Positions 1 to 11,400 of a DNA stretch of 64,000 nt are shown here, piece after piece (position 1 is the first letter of the stretch; each line of letters starts with the position of its first letter). This DNA comes from Psettodes erumei (taxonomy: Eukaryota > Chordata > Actinopteri > Pleuronectiformes > Psettodidae). The stretch lies in contig JAFBJZ010000224.1 of assembly GCA_016785225.1 (NCBI GenBank), positions 701,001 to 765,000 on the forward strand, given 5' to 3'. The notes under the pieces are model-generated. The model was given only the letters and a program-made list of their open reading frames with translations. It ran no database searches and was not told the DNA's origin. A program made the translations under genes and the position numbers.

Positions 1-960
1 ACGTACCCTTCTGCTGGCGCCAGATGAAAGAGTTTTTGAGGTGCTGCCTTGGAAAGTGTGGTTTATTTGAAAAGTTGCACGCAGATTGACTTTGACTGCA
101 TTCGCCACAAATCATGTAGATTTTGAAACCTTTTATCTACAGTTACGAAATTGATCTAATTTCATGGAGAAGACCTGAATTTTAAAAGATCAAAGACAAA
201 TAATGTGTTTTTTTTTTTCCTTCATAGAAACAAAATATACAGCACAAATTAAAATTCAGCACACTCGGTTCAGACTTGAAACTGAATTGAAATTTAACTT
301 GACTGCAGAATATACACATTTGAAACATAGGGGTCAAGTCATTTTGTTTAGTGGTACAGCTTTTACATCAGAATTGCGATTTTGGCTGTTTTTTATGTGG
401 ATAATTGCAGTATGTCTCAACCTTTCAGTGACAAAAAGGCTGGAGAAAAACAAGCCGTGATTGTTTCTTAACTGTCTCATGTGTCAAGTTAATTTTTTAT
501 GAATGGAAATTTACGACGGCCAGACTACGGCTAAAAAGTCAGAGCCCCTGGGACGCGAGGGTAAAAAGACTTTTTTTGGATTTAATTTTCATTGTTCGAT
601 TGAAGAAGGGCCAATATGAAATCGCCTTCTTGCTGTCAAAACATCTCGGAGTGCAGGAATCATCCCCCTTTTACTGTAGATTTGCTGGCTGTTCCTGCAT
701 CTCATGCATTTTAAAATTCATTTTCGGAATAAATGACAACTCCTTCACAGACTGATGTAATACCCCTCTGCCCAAGCATTTCATGCTGTGGCATGAGACG
801 CTTTCAAAACATGGGTGATGCATTTGCAGAAGCACCCAAATTCACTTTAACGCTCCTCCCTTAGATGAAATGAACCTCCGCCGGTCTCACGGTAACATGT
901 GCTCCCGCTGTAGGGAGGCATGAGGACGGACTCCAGCAATCAGGAAATTGAATCTCACAT
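1..960. other. Non-coding sequence, no recognised feature
   Basis: AT-leaning unique sequence with an 11-base T run at 208-218. The open frame at 203-460 encodes a phenylalanine-rich, compositionally biased peptide without a recognisable domain, and I do not regard it as a gene. I see no RNA gene or transposon here. Confidence 0.6.
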
Positions 961-1600
961 GTGCATGACAATGGGAAGTGTCCAGGTGACCTCTAATTGA
1001 AAAGCCATCCATTCATCCCCGCCGCGGTGTTCTTAAGCCATAACTGATGCGGGCTCCATTCAGCCCCGCCCCCGGCGCCCCCCACCCCTGCGCCTGTATC
1101 AGCAGCAGATGTTTGATCGGAGATAAGCGCACAGGTCAATGTCGACCTCATCACGGCGGCCCCCGTTTCGCCCATCATGCCAATAACTGCCAGGTGGTGG
1201 GACCTCCCCCTTTGCTGCGCCCTGATTGACAGCTCTCCGCTGACAAGGTTTATGGGGGTCAGGACCTTCCTCTCTGTCACCTCTAATTGGAGCGCCACGC
1301 CATTAGCCGGTGGACCCAGACCTTGGCTGGCAGTGACTGGACTGTTACCCTCCTCGATGCGGAAGACAATGGAGACCCCTCTGATGAATTATCTACAGCA
1401 CGGCCACAGCCCACCCGTTAAGATGCTTGTGAGCAATCGGCACCAGCTCCACAAGCGCAGGTGCGTGTTCAGTCAGCTGTCGAGGGAGAGCTGCCTCGCG
1501 TGGGCCGTTAAGAGGGCAAATATCCAAGTAAGCTAAAGCTAGCCTTGATAAAGCCACCCCCACTAAGCCTTTCAACAAACAAACGAGTAAAAATAATTGA
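961..1600. promoter_or_regulatory. Candidate enhancer-like block with a PBX/MEIS site
   Basis: Seen: the decamer TGATTGACAG at 1223-1232, an E-box CAGGTG at 1191-1196, and the 11-mer ACCTCTAATTG twice (989-999 and 1279-1289), each copy holding a homeodomain core. TGATTGACAG is the known composite binding site of PBX with MEIS/PREP proteins. Inference: this may be a developmental enhancer. The overlapping short open frames on both strands lack domains. Conservation with other vertebrates would settle the call. Confidence 0.35.
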
Positions 1601-2130
1601 CCTTCAGGCTGCGTTGTACTGTTAACCTGTCCTGCTGGGAGTTAAACCTCCACTGTGATTCCTTGGCCCCCTCCACCCCCCCAGCTGTGCCAGTGATTCC
1701 ACGCTACACGCGTCGCCTCACACACAAACACTGCAGGAGAGCTGACCATATTTGCATAAGTCCGTGTAACCGTGTAAGTGTGCGACCCCTGCCAAGCAGA
1801 GGTGAGAAGAGATCCCATAAACCATTAAGTGCAAGGAATATATGGTACATACGGGGAGCGGCTCACTGTTTGCAGCCATATGAATATATCCTGGATGGCA
1901 GATTGTGGCTTTGTGCTGGATTACAGCAAAATCTTATAATTAGCATGAAAGGCCAGCGGGATGGGGGGGGTGGGAGACAGAATATAAACGGACAAGGGGA
2001 CTGACCTCCGCTATCTCCCTCAGGCCTGCCCGTTGCTTATCTGGCCCAATGGCGGCAATGTTTATGTATAACTTAAGCTCCTGCGTGACAGCTCAATTTC
2101 TGAACCGGTTTTTGATTAAGGAGCCGGCTG
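1601..2130. promoter_or_regulatory. Candidate conserved non-coding element
   Basis: Seen: a POU octamer ATTTGCAT at 1750-1757, a homeodomain core TAATTA at 1937-1942, and a run of A/T-rich words (for example GCCATATGAATATATCC near 1875) without simple repeats. Such density of homeodomain and POU words is typical of vertebrate developmental enhancers. The open frame at 1597-2004 encodes no known domain and is probably incidental. Confidence 0.4.
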
Positions 2131-2662
2131 GGAGAAGCTTTCTGAGAAGTCTGGACCGACTGTGAACACGAGCGACGGCTCATGTTTCAGTCAGTTCACT
2201 GTCAAACAGCTTCTCACCTTGGTTTTGGCAGCAGGGGCAAAACAATAACAAAAGCATAATGTTCCGGTGCTGAATTGATCCGGTACTTCGGCCCGCACAT
2301 TTTCATTGCAAACAAAAAGATTTACAGGTAGTAGCCCACATTTTGCAAGCTCGGAGGCAGTCGTTGGTCAGATATTGTCTGTAGATGGAGTTTTGGATGG
2401 TTTCTCATTGTGAAGGGTGTGTGCTAAAGTCAGTAATGTACTTTAAGCTTATATAGTCTTATCCCTGCGCAGCGTTTTATTTACTCGACCAGCAAACCCT
2501 GACCATTATGCATCCTGCACTGAAGTGCTTGGCACCGAGCGTTTCATTTCAACCTTTATTTAACTGACATATTACTTCAATTGCTTGTGTGATCTCCAGG
2601 CTGGAAGTTCCACACACAGCTGTATTGGTTTTCTGGGTTTATTTATTTTTCCCTCCCACAGT
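2131..2662. other. Non-coding sequence before a retrotransposon fossil
   Basis: I see no gene, RNA or clear regulatory cluster. The last 150 bases could hold more of the decayed retrotransposon that becomes recognisable at 2663, but I cannot trace its protein further upstream. Confidence 0.5.
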
Positions 2663-3085
2663 AATATCGCAGATTCAAACAGTGTGGCTGTCCTCATTCT
2701 GCTGGATTTGAGCGATGTGGTTGATAGTGTTGATCACGACGTGTTAATCAATAGACTGAAGGTCTCTCCGGTGCAGTGCTTGACTGGTTTCACTCATCCT
2801 TGTCAGGAAGAAAATGTTTTGTTAGTGTCTGAGATTTTTTATCGCAGAGATTTGATATTGAATATGACGTTCTTCAAGGAAGTATTTTAGGTCTAATTCT
2901 TTTTTTTCTTTTTATATACATGCTCCCTCCTGGTAACATTTATTAATCACAATAATGTGAAATATCACTTCTATGCACATGATGAATGTCTTTCACACCA
3001 CCCTTATGTATAAAAAAACAAATCCACTTGGTATTTCTAAAAGAAATTCTCACTTTTTTCTTTCAACTAAACTTCTCAGTTTATT
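2663..3085 (+). mobile_element. Degenerate non-LTR retrotransposon reverse-transcriptase fragment (L2/CR1-like)
   Basis: Three frame-shifted pieces match the order of reverse-transcriptase motifs in L2/CR1-group LINEs. At 2663-2769 the translation contains LDLSDVVDSVDHDVLINRL, matching the family pattern LDLSAAFDTVDH. From 2770 the frame changes and gives a DWF motif, an SLSGRK-like stretch, an in-frame stop after FVSV, and then LQGSILGLILF with YMLPPGN (family pattern PQGSILGP and YMLPLG). Near 2954 the frame changes again and gives NNVKYHFYAHD, where the catalytic YADD box has His in place of the first Asp. A final weak match, ending in FFQLN, resembles the FLQLN region. The fragment covers only the core of the polymerase; the endonuclease and 3' tail are not recognisable. 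It is an old, inactive copy. Reverse-transcriptase identity is firm; assignment to L2 rather than a related clade is less certain. Confidence 0.85.
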
Positions 3086-3555
3086 CAGTTTCATTTTTTG
3101 AGTTTCTCTTTTTTACCCAGTTCTGCCATCATCACCCACAGCAATTAGACAGGAACTGTCAGTTACAGAGTTATGGAGACACTGAAACCACGATGCTCAT
3201 TCAGCTGCTGATTTGAGGTTGTCTCAGTCATTTGAGGGATTTGCCTCTGCAAATAATTTGAGGTGGGAAAGATGCCAGGGTTTGTTGTAGATTAATGTAG
3301 TGTCACATTTTGAGTCACCTACTGTCACCGTCTGTGATGGATATTTTCATATTCCTTACTGTGCCGTGCCTCCTTTCTGTTATTTACGCTCAGCTTCATT
3401 GCTTCCCTTTGTATCTGCCCAGGAAGAAATTATTTGACTGGGTAATGACAAAACATTTCAGCAGTTTTCTTGTCGTTTCTCCATTGTAATGGTGGAGGTT
3501 GTGATATTCCAAGTCTGTTTCAGCCCTTTCTTTTTTTCCCCCCAAATCCAGCATG
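3086..3555. other. Non-coding sequence downstream of the retrotransposon fossil
   Basis: AT-rich, T-run-bearing sequence. It may include decayed 3' parts of the same retrotransposon, but no further protein motif can be followed. The open frame at 2986-3216 straddles the last recognisable motif and is not a gene. Confidence 0.45.
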
Positions 3556-3770
3556 CTGCTAAATGAACTTTTAATTTGAAATTGGACTTTGCTTAGTCTG
3601 ATAAATATTTATGTGCTCACTTTTGGCCATATCAAAGTTTGGCAGAGTTATGATAAACCTGAGGTGAAAATTAGCCGTGTAATCACAAATGGATTATGCA
3701 AATTAAAGATCAATTGCATCCCTGTTGTTTTCTAGAAAATACAGAGACTTTGTTTCCTAAAAAAAAAAAG
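3556..3770. promoter_or_regulatory. Candidate conserved non-coding element with a POU octamer
   Basis: A compact, repeat-free, strongly AT-rich block with a perfect octamer ATGCAAAT at 3696-3703, preceded by AATCACAAATGG and followed by further homeodomain-like ATTA and AATTAAAG words. It contrasts sharply with the T-rich sequence before it and the A-run after it. POU and homeodomain site density suggests an enhancer; this is inference. Confidence 0.45.
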
Positions 3771-5050
3771 GCTTTTGGCCAGCAAGGTGAGTTTGCAGCA
3801 AGCCAGCGGGGTTCCTCATCTCCCTCCAGCGGGTAACGAGCTTATTTTCCATACGTATCCAGGTGCATGTTTTAAGATAGAGCCTTAACAGCATGGTGTG
3901 GCGGTGAATTCCAATTGAGCCGAGCCCCAGTTCAATAACGCTGTTATGAATGCAGCCCGTGATGTTGATGGCATCCATATCACACTCAGAGGGACAGGGG
4001 AAAAAAAAGAGCCTGACATCTGTTTCAAGCACACTCCAGCCTTTACATCTCCCCACAAAGTCACGGGTTGGAAGGCGCTCGTCTGGCTTTCCTAGATTAA
4101 AATGTGTCAACAAGCTTAACTGCTGGCTTTGAAACTCGCCTCTCTCCCTTTGTAATTCCCCTGATGGCTGGTGAATTTTGTTCCTTCACTGTTCCTTAAG
4201 CATATGGTTGACACAATCGTACATGCGGCCCTTTTAAACGATAACGCAGGTCGTTTTCCAAGGTGTTACCTGAGTGTAGATGCAAATAGCACCTGAATGA
4301 TATTACTTGGGAAATTTTGATGCTCATTTTGACGCGAGTGAAACTCAAAATTTTATCTAACACAGTGGAGCGCGGCAGCAAACTGCAACAATGTTGAGTT
4401 GCTATTCTGGAAATATTAAGTGATGTTGGTTTCCATGCGCGTGATAATCCCACACAGTGGTCGAGGAGAAAGAGGGGTTTGCTGTTTGCTATCAAGCCAG
4501 TGCTTTGGCTACCTCATCCTATTGGACTTGGACCCTCTCTCTTTTTTTGGTTTAGTTATGGGGATTACTCTTTTGGACGAGCTTTAAAGACTACAGTGGG
4601 AAGGGGAGAGGGAGAGGCAGCTGGGCTTAAGGACGGGATAAAACAGGGGGGTTGTTGCAGTGGGTAAAAGATGGAGAAACGGAGAGACAGGGGTGTTCAG
4701 TTGCTCAGGAAACATTTCCTTTCACTGTTGCCTTCCCCTCTTTTCATGGCTGAAGGTCAGGATAAACAATCGATAGCGTTAAAAAGAAGCTCCCTATCCC
4801 CGGTCTATTGTACCTGAGACTTGGTCCCCATTGACAATTAAAGGCCCCTGAGTCATTAATGTTCAAGTAGCCTGGAAACCCCTTCGCATTGTTCCTTCTG
4901 AATGAGAGGAAATCCAATGCAGGCTTGAGGTTTTGCCACGGTCAGGTCATGACATTGACGGGAAGGGTGGGGGGGCAGGCTGGATGATTTGCTGCCACGC
5001 CGACACTGTTCACTCATAAAAAGGCTTAGAGAGAATGCCACCTTTTCAGA
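3771..5050. other. Non-coding background
   Basis: Mixed-composition unique sequence. Several short open frames occur on both strands (for example 3757-4113 minus and 4196-4495 minus), but none shows a recognisable domain. No RNA gene or transposon was recognised. Confidence 0.5.
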
Positions 5051-5213
5051 CAGCCCCCCCACACACACACATCCCTCTCTCACCACTTGACTTTACAGTT
5101 ATTTTTAAAACGGGGAGAAAACAATTACAGCGGCCTCGGGAGAAGAAGCCAGCGCGAGAGGCGGGAGCAACGGGGACGGAGGGAGCGCAAAACAAAATGT
5201 GAGGGCTGGCTCC

Positions 5214-5231
5214 TTTTTTTTTTTTTTTTTT
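5214..5231. repeat. Poly-T tract (18 T)
   Basis: Uninterrupted run of 18 T, following a purine-rich stretch at about 5105-5200. Likely a slippage-prone mononucleotide microsatellite; there is no adjoining SINE or gene copy that would make it a retroposition tail. Confidence 0.9.
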
Positions 5232-5456
5232 CAGCGCGCTGTGTCACTATCAATAGTGACACCTTGAACAATTCAGTCGGTGATATTGAAAGTGCTGCGT
5301 GTCAGCAACCCTGCCGGTGACACTCCCAGAAGGCAGCGGCTCCCCCGGTGGCAGGTCACACTATAAAAAGAACAATCAGAGTGGCCTGATGGAACTAATT
5401 TCATCTGGCCTTTAATGTTCCCGTCCCTCCCCTCTTTCACCCGCTCATCCCTGTCC

Positions 5457-5532
5457 CACACACACACACACACACACGTGTACACATATTTATGCCTTGT
5501 CTGTACATCTGTGTGTGTGTGTGTGTGTGTGT
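5457..5532. repeat. Facing (CA)n and (GT)n microsatellites
   Basis: A (CA) run at 5457-5477 is followed 33 bases later by a (GT) run at 5511-5532. The two are complementary on the same strand, so the segment is an imperfect inverted repeat able to form a long hairpin in single-stranded DNA or RNA. Both are probably polymorphic in length. Confidence 0.9.
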
Positions 5533-5800
5533 TTTTCTCCTGTCTGTCTCACCTCTCCGTACCCTCCTCTCTCTCTCGCTCCATCTCACCCCCCCCACCC
5601 CTCCTCTGTTCTCGTCAGGCTTTCCTTACCTTTTGCTTTGCAGTCACGTTTCATCTCTGTGCATGACTCATTCTGCTCAATAAGCTCCAAAGTAAGCAGA
5701 TTTGTCCATCCTCTCCTCTCCTCCTCTCCTCTCTCTCGCTGTCTCTCTCTGTCTCTCCTTCTCTCTCTCCCTCTCTCCTCCGTCTCCCCCTCCTCCCTAA
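5533..5800. repeat. Polypyrimidine tract
   Basis: Strongly C/T-rich on the plus strand, with repeated CTCTCT words in the two richest parts (about 5533-5615 and 5705-5800). The overlapping open frames on both strands encode Ser/Leu-rich or Arg/Glu-rich peptides, which are simple consequences of this composition. Homopyrimidine mirror-like tracts can form triplex DNA; that is general knowledge, not shown here. Confidence 0.75.
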
Positions 5801-5810
5801 GAAGGCTATT

Positions 5811-6400
5811 GTGATTCACGGAGGAAACCCTTCAGAGCAAATATTCTCTGGGCATTTCATGTATAAACATGCCTGACTTTATATCACCGGGGGAGGCGGG
5901 GAAAATGCAGGAAAGCTTTGTGTAATGCAGTGATTCAATACGTAACCACCAACAAATGATTTGATGCATTGGTCTGAGCCGTCCGGTCAACTTAATGCCA
6001 AGTGTGATAAATAGATTAGTCTCTAGATGGTGGCCTCAAACGAGTTTCCTCCACCGCTTAAGGCAGAGTTGTCATTCCAGCTAATTTGCTGGGATTTTGC
6101 CTGCCAAGAGTCCAACTGGTGATGAAAGGAGTCGGCCCCTTTAGCATTTAGACAGAAATAAACAAATTCATAGTCTCTATTAATACATATATGTATTTTA
6201 ACTGGATGTGAAATCCTCCCTGCGAATGCCATTGTGGGGATTAAGGGTCAGAAAATGCAATCTGCGCTGAATTAAGAAAAAGCAACCTTGGTGTCAGAAG
6301 CAGAGAACACACTCCCCAACAAAAAAAAGAAAGAAAAAAGGAGAACATTAGCGTTCTCACATTTGCATAACATTCCTATATATAAATGAAGTGCGTTGTG
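5811..6400. promoter_or_regulatory. Candidate conserved non-coding element
   Basis: Repeat-poor AT-leaning sequence. Seen: a perfect 16-base palindrome AATACATATATGTATT at 6182-6197, a forkhead-like ATAAACA near 5863, several ATTA words and an octamer ATTTGCAT at 6361-6368. The texture matches that of developmental enhancers. Open frames on the minus strand (6023-6232, 6272-6628) have no recognisable domain. Confidence 0.4.
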
Positions 6401-6735
6401 GAGAGCTCCAGGAGTGACGAGCACGTACAGAAACGCATCAGGACGAGTAGGTTGTTTCAAAGCAGAGTGTGTGTGGGGGGTGTAGTTGCTATAATCATCT
6501 GGCGGCGTGGCAGACGGGGGAACACGAAGATTTTTGCACCTTTTTCCTTCCATCTGCTTCCCGGCTTCTAAATTATAAGAGCAACTCATTAGGAATGTTG
6601 ACAGTACAATATAACACGAGTCTGGCACCTGCTAAGCAAAAAGTGCCTCACTAAGCAATGCAAACAACAACTTCAATTATGTTTTTTCTTTTTTTTCATT
6701 CCCTCCCCCCTTTTCTGTCACACAGCCATTTATTG
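6401..6735. other. Non-coding background
   Basis: Mixed sequence with a T-rich end near 6680-6700. No gene, RNA or transposon recognised. Confidence 0.5.
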
Positions 6736-7190
6736 CCTCAGATGATGTACAGTATGCTGCACTGGGACATACATATGGAATGGCTTGAGGACTTTAGATT
6801 AAAATTGATTTTCCTCCCCTTGGGAAGTGAAAAGTCAAAAATTGTTACTTGCACATTTATGAAACAGATTTAGTCTGTTGACATTGAAGGCTATTTGATA
6901 AGTAATTAAATAGCCGTTACCCAAGACAAGGTGACAGGTAGCTCTTTGTCATCCCCCCTGTGTACAGTAATGATGATATACAGTGCCGAGCCGTGTTGTT
7001 TTGTGCCCAATACTGTAAAGGGAATGGATCATATTTTGCGGTTGCGGCAGAGGATTGCATTAGTATTTGTCAGTTGTGGTCATTTTGTGCCAATTATCAA
7101 AGCGTTTCAGGGCCGGGAGTGTGACAGAAAAGAACGGGAAATGTGCGCAGTATGTCAATTAATATACAGTGTGCGTCGCGGGTCATAATG
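6736..7190. promoter_or_regulatory. Candidate conserved non-coding element
   Basis: A repeat-free AT-rich block from about 6736 to 6930 with homeodomain core TAATTA at 6903-6908 and ATTAAAATTGATT words near 6800. The following 250 bases are less AT-rich but also lack simple repeats. The enhancer call is inferred from composition only. Confidence 0.35.
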
Positions 7191-7530
7191 TGTTTACGTC
7201 TGCGAGCGGCGGCGGCAGCGCGCGGGGAAACACTTGGCGGCGGTAGCGCCCTCCGGCTGGCACGGCCCTCTGATTAATGAGTTATCCCAGCCTCGTAGCC
7301 TTGGACGGGCAAGAGGCCGCACATCTGTGTGTCGCTCAGGTCCGACACCTCCTCCCAGCCCGGCTGCCAGCCGCTCGCCCAGGGGTTTTTCCAGATGTTC
7401 CAAGGTTTCCCCAAACCGCCATCCTGACATTGCGTTTGCGACACCTGAGTCTGTATGATAACTTCCGTGCAGAGTTTGAGAGCATATCGAAGCGGTTTTT
7501 GCCGGCAGCTTCCGCACTCTGAAACGCTTT
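7191..7530. other. GC-rich CpG-bearing segment
   Basis: The segment begins with a cluster of CpG dinucleotides (the GCGAGCGGCGGCGGCAGCGCGCG stretch near 7202, given here only in outline) and remains GC-rich to about 7400. Overlapping open frames on both strands arise from this composition. It could be a small CpG island, but no start site or exon is recognisable. Confidence 0.4.
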
Positions 7531-8300
7531 ACAGGTTGTGTTCCAGATGTTGATTTGGCTTGCCTGGGGTTTCAGGTGTTTGCAGTAAAGGCAGCTGCCT
7601 GCGATGATGTGTGGCTGGAGATTAATTTGTGTTGTGGTGCCCTCCCCGGCTTGTTTGCTTACACCATAAAGAAGGATGGCCCCGCCCCGAACAGCCTCCC
7701 TGTCTTCAGCGAGGCGGTTGGACCCGAGTTCAAAACAGGACCTGTGGGTATCGAGTATCAATACCCTGTGATAAAAGTTCAGCAAGTAAAGCTGATATAT
7801 TGTTGCGCTCCCCAAAGGGAGGATAATTTATAAAACCTTGTCCCCAGTACCTATTGTGCACACAGTGGCTTTTACGCTGGAGCCACCGCTTCCGAGCGCA
7901 GTTACTGTATGTTGATGCCATTTTTATAATCTCAGTTTTCCCTTATTTCCCACAAATAAAGGAGGGGAAAAACTCATAATGGAATTCAGCCAAGGCATTG
8001 GATTATAAATGAGGTCTGCGCCAAGCTTCATAGCGTTATTTAGATTCCTGTGTACAGAGACCCGTGTTCCAACTCCCATCAGCACTGCGACAGAATCAAA
8101 TGTGAATATAAGCTGATATAGGGAAATTGGTTTGTAATGTGCTGATGCTTTGGAGACCTTGTGCAGAGGCGAAAAAAGAGAGAGGGGAGAGAGAGAGAGA
8201 GAGAGAGAAAAACAGCAGTTCCTTGGCACATGCAGAGTGATGTTTTAATTACTTGAACTGGAATGATAACAACCTCCCCTCCCATCCCAGAATGAAACAA
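7531..8300. promoter_or_regulatory. Possible regulatory block containing a (GA)n repeat
   Basis: Unique sequence with an AT-rich core at 7920-8150 and a homeodomain core TAATTA at 8246-8251. A (GA)11 run lies at 8187-8208 within a wider purine-rich tract (8171-8212). The simple repeat argues that at least part of the segment is not constrained. No gene is recognised. Confidence 0.3.
8187..8208. repeat. (GA)n microsatellite
   Basis: Eleven GA units inside a longer purine tract. The Ser/Leu-rich minus-strand peptides read through it are artefacts of the repeat. Confidence 0.9.
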
Positions 8301-10520
8301 ATTAAAAGGGTTACACCGAAAGTCACCTCATTTCTTTTTTTTTCCTTCATTTTGTTATCAATCCATGTTGCACGTATGCCTCCGCCGCATTCGTCCACGC
8401 TGCTCACACGGAGCTGGTGGCGTCAGTTCCTGCGATAAAACCGCCGGAAACAAAAAGTAAAGCGGGTGTTTTGATGCTGTTTGCAGGGAGCGGGCCTTTT
8501 TAGCATGTCCTGCTCGCGCCTCGCCCCGCACTACATAATGAATGTGTCCGCACCAAAAAAAAAAAAAAAAAAAAAGTTACCGCTTATTACCGAGCCTTTT
8601 AAGATTTTCCATTTGATGTTTAAAATGTTGCTGCGCTTTGATCACACGCTGCCGACAAGAGAGAGAGGGAAATAAGTGATGTCATTTGCTTTTTCAATTT
8701 TCCGCAAGTTGTAGACATAAGTTATCAGTGGCAGTAAACAAACTGGTTTGTTTGTCGAGTTGCGCAGCTTCTGCATGACTGAGCATCGCGGGCGCTTTGT
8801 CTCTCTTCTGTTGCATACCGTTGGCTGCTTATCCGGAGACGTCACGCCGAGCCGGCTGTCCGGCACGGCGATGACTCAGGCGCTGCAGTGACACGCAGCT
8901 GCTCGCATACGCATGCACAGATGATAAACTGTGTTATGATAAGTAGAGGGGGTTCCAGCACCGAGAAGAAGAAGAAGGGGGGAAAAAAAGCAACACACCT
9001 GCTGAGTTTATTTGGGTAATGCACTTATTCGCCTTCTTGCCGAGAGACGGAGAAGATTGATGCCACTGTCGCGTCTGCTCGGTCAAAACCGGGAGTGTTA
9101 AAATGACAATTGCTTGTTTTATAGGCCGTCCTGTGCCAGGCTTTTTCTTGGCTGCATGCAGGGGACCCGGCGGAGTTTCCAAGAAATGATCTGGCACATG
9201 AGCCCCGGAAAATGCCGACTTGTTTTTAAAATTTTTTTTTTTACTCTTCGATTTTGCACGGAATAAACAAACAAAATATAAAATTTTAGTGAGTTTTACA
9301 GGTGTTTGTGCGAGGAGGATGTTGTTATCCTCGGACAGAGCTGTTGTCACCTGTGTTGTGTCTTTTAAGTTGAGCTCAGCAAAGCCAGTGCAGGCACTAT
9401 TCACACACTGACTGATAGATGAGGAACATGAGATCTATGTTATCCTTCGTAGCATCATGTTTTTCCCGTTGTGAAAGGCTTCGAGGAAATGATATGTTTC
9501 GGTGTCAGGTGTTGGAAAAAGGGGAGATGGTCTTATAACTGGACCAGACCTGAGACTGGTCTTCTCATCCAACTCTTGTTTGCTCTAACAAGCAAATAAG
9601 TTTCCCGGAAAGTTTTAACTGTTCATTTAAAAGCCACGGTAAAAGATAAATGGAAAAAACCCACTAACTGTTTGTAATTGTGTGATTGTAGCCATAAGGT
9701 TCTTCCTGAAATACAGATATGATGAGCACAGCGGGTCAGAAATGGAACACTTCACCTTCAACATTAAGTAATGTAGACCATTTAGATTATTGATTACAGT
9801 AGATGATATATAAAAGTGGACTTTCCTGTTGGGGTCCACAGTCTGAAAGGGAAAGTATGGCTCTTGACAACATTGTGAGAAAGTGAGGCAGTCCTTTATC
9901 CTCGGGCACAAAAACCCATAACTTTAGCACTTTGCCAACATGACTTTTTTTTTTTTTTGTGTAATTCACTTCAAGAAGCTAAGAACATAGAAGCAGGGGA
10001 AAAGCAGTGTGACACATCTTGAGCTGTTGTGCAGAGATGCGAGACATGTCAGGTTTTTTCCACCTTACTCGCTACGAGGTTAACTTTGTGGAGTTTTTTT
10101 TCCCCTTCTTTTTCTTTGACGGGGGCAAACATAGCCTGTTTTTGGCAGCCGGGCCGAGCGCGAGCCTCAGAGGCCGGTCCCGAGGAAAAACGAGCTACGG
10201 TTCCACCCCCTCTGCAGTTCCAGCCCAGTTCACATGCTCCGACTGCAGTACATGCAAACTGAATAGGCGAGATGTCTAATCCAGCCATTAAATGTAATTG
10301 AGACTGAAACGCCGCATTAGAGCCAGTCTGTAGGATTCCGCTCAGAGACGAAAATTGTAGGGATTAGAAACCTCTCAAATATATGTATATGCTGATTTTT
10401 TTTTTTTTTTTTTACTGCAGTTACAAAATGCTGCAGAAAGTCCCTCAGCAGAACATCTAAAATTACCTTGTCAATCGCGCGCCAGCTGCAGACGGGTTTT
10501 TCTGCTCGTCTCACTGGCTG
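8301..10520. other. Non-coding background with mononucleotide tracts
   Basis: No gene, RNA or mobile element recognised. Tracts include A21 at 8555-8575, T14 at 9945-9958 and T18 at 10396-10413. Two short inverted repeats are visible: GACCAG with CTGGTC near 9552-9571, and GTGGAC with GTCCAC near 9816-9839. They are too short to suggest a structured RNA. The minus-strand open frame at 8934-9404 has no recognisable domain. Confidence 0.5.
8555..8575. repeat. Poly-A tract (21 A)
   Basis: Pure run of 21 A. The sequence upstream shows no retroposed gene or SINE body, so I treat it as a mononucleotide microsatellite. Confidence 0.9.
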
Positions 10521-11400
10521 GCGAAGAAAAAAAACGGGGATGTAAAGGGGTCAAAACAAGCTGGGTTTGGATGGCTCTCAGGGCCACGCATCTAATGGAT
10601 GGGTTTTAATGAGAAGGGGCTATGAAGCCTGATTTAGAACTGCAGTGACAGCCAGTCAGAGGGGAAAAAAAGCACACAAATACGCGCGTGTGCGCCATCA
10701 GTTGTTGTTGTGATGCAGACGACGTACCAACTAAAATAGCAGCAGAACTACAGCAAACAAAGTGGAAGTCCCTTCCATTTGTTTCCCCCCCCCCCCAAAC
10801 TTGTCAGCTCTCTGTCAGCGGTGCGCTTAAGACTTATGCTCGTGAGCTCAGCAAATGTAAATATGAACCTCGAGTTGCCGCCGAGCTCCGAGAACAACAA
10901 AAGAACAATTTGTCAGAACAGAATCTTCCCTCTGTGTTTTTAATGTGGCAAAATTAGCACAGCAGAGGGAAGCGATACTTTAAAAAAAAAAGAAATCAAG
11001 GCAAGCCGCCGAACGGTCGCACACAGTGTGGAGTGACGAAATGAGATGGTGTAGAGATAAATCATATTATGGATCTCCGGGGTAATACACATTGCAAATG
11101 GACAGCCTTCTTTGATACTTATATTCCCCAGGAAACACTGTCATAATGTTGTACTGGGGAGGTGGGGGGAGGTGGTGTGACTAGCTTTTTGATGCTCCTC
11201 CACTGTGAAATGAAATGCCTGAATACATTTGCATCATCTCGCCGACATACGTTCGCCAGCGCAGCTGTCATAATTAAATGCATACAGTCGTGTTTCTGTA
11301 GTACTGTGGAACAAGTGCTACATATTAATGCTCGCATCAGACGACGCGCTGAGACATTGCGTCAGCTGAATAGGAAATGACTCAAGTGAATTTGCACCCG
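10521..11400. promoter_or_regulatory. Candidate conserved non-coding elements (two blocks)
   Basis: The first block (about 10540-10660) is repeat-free and ends in CAGTGACAGCCAGTCAG. The second (about 11020-11390) has octamer ATTTGCAT at 11227-11234 and homeodomain core TAATTA at 11271-11276, only 37 bases apart. Between them lie a C12 run (10785-10796) and an A run near 10981, which are background. The close octamer and homeodomain pairing suggests a neural-type enhancer; this is inference. Confidence 0.4.

Noticed and set aside
8555..8575. Poly-A tract as the tail of a retrogene or SINE
   Set aside because: No tRNA-like promoter boxes, gene copy or target duplication could be recognised upstream.
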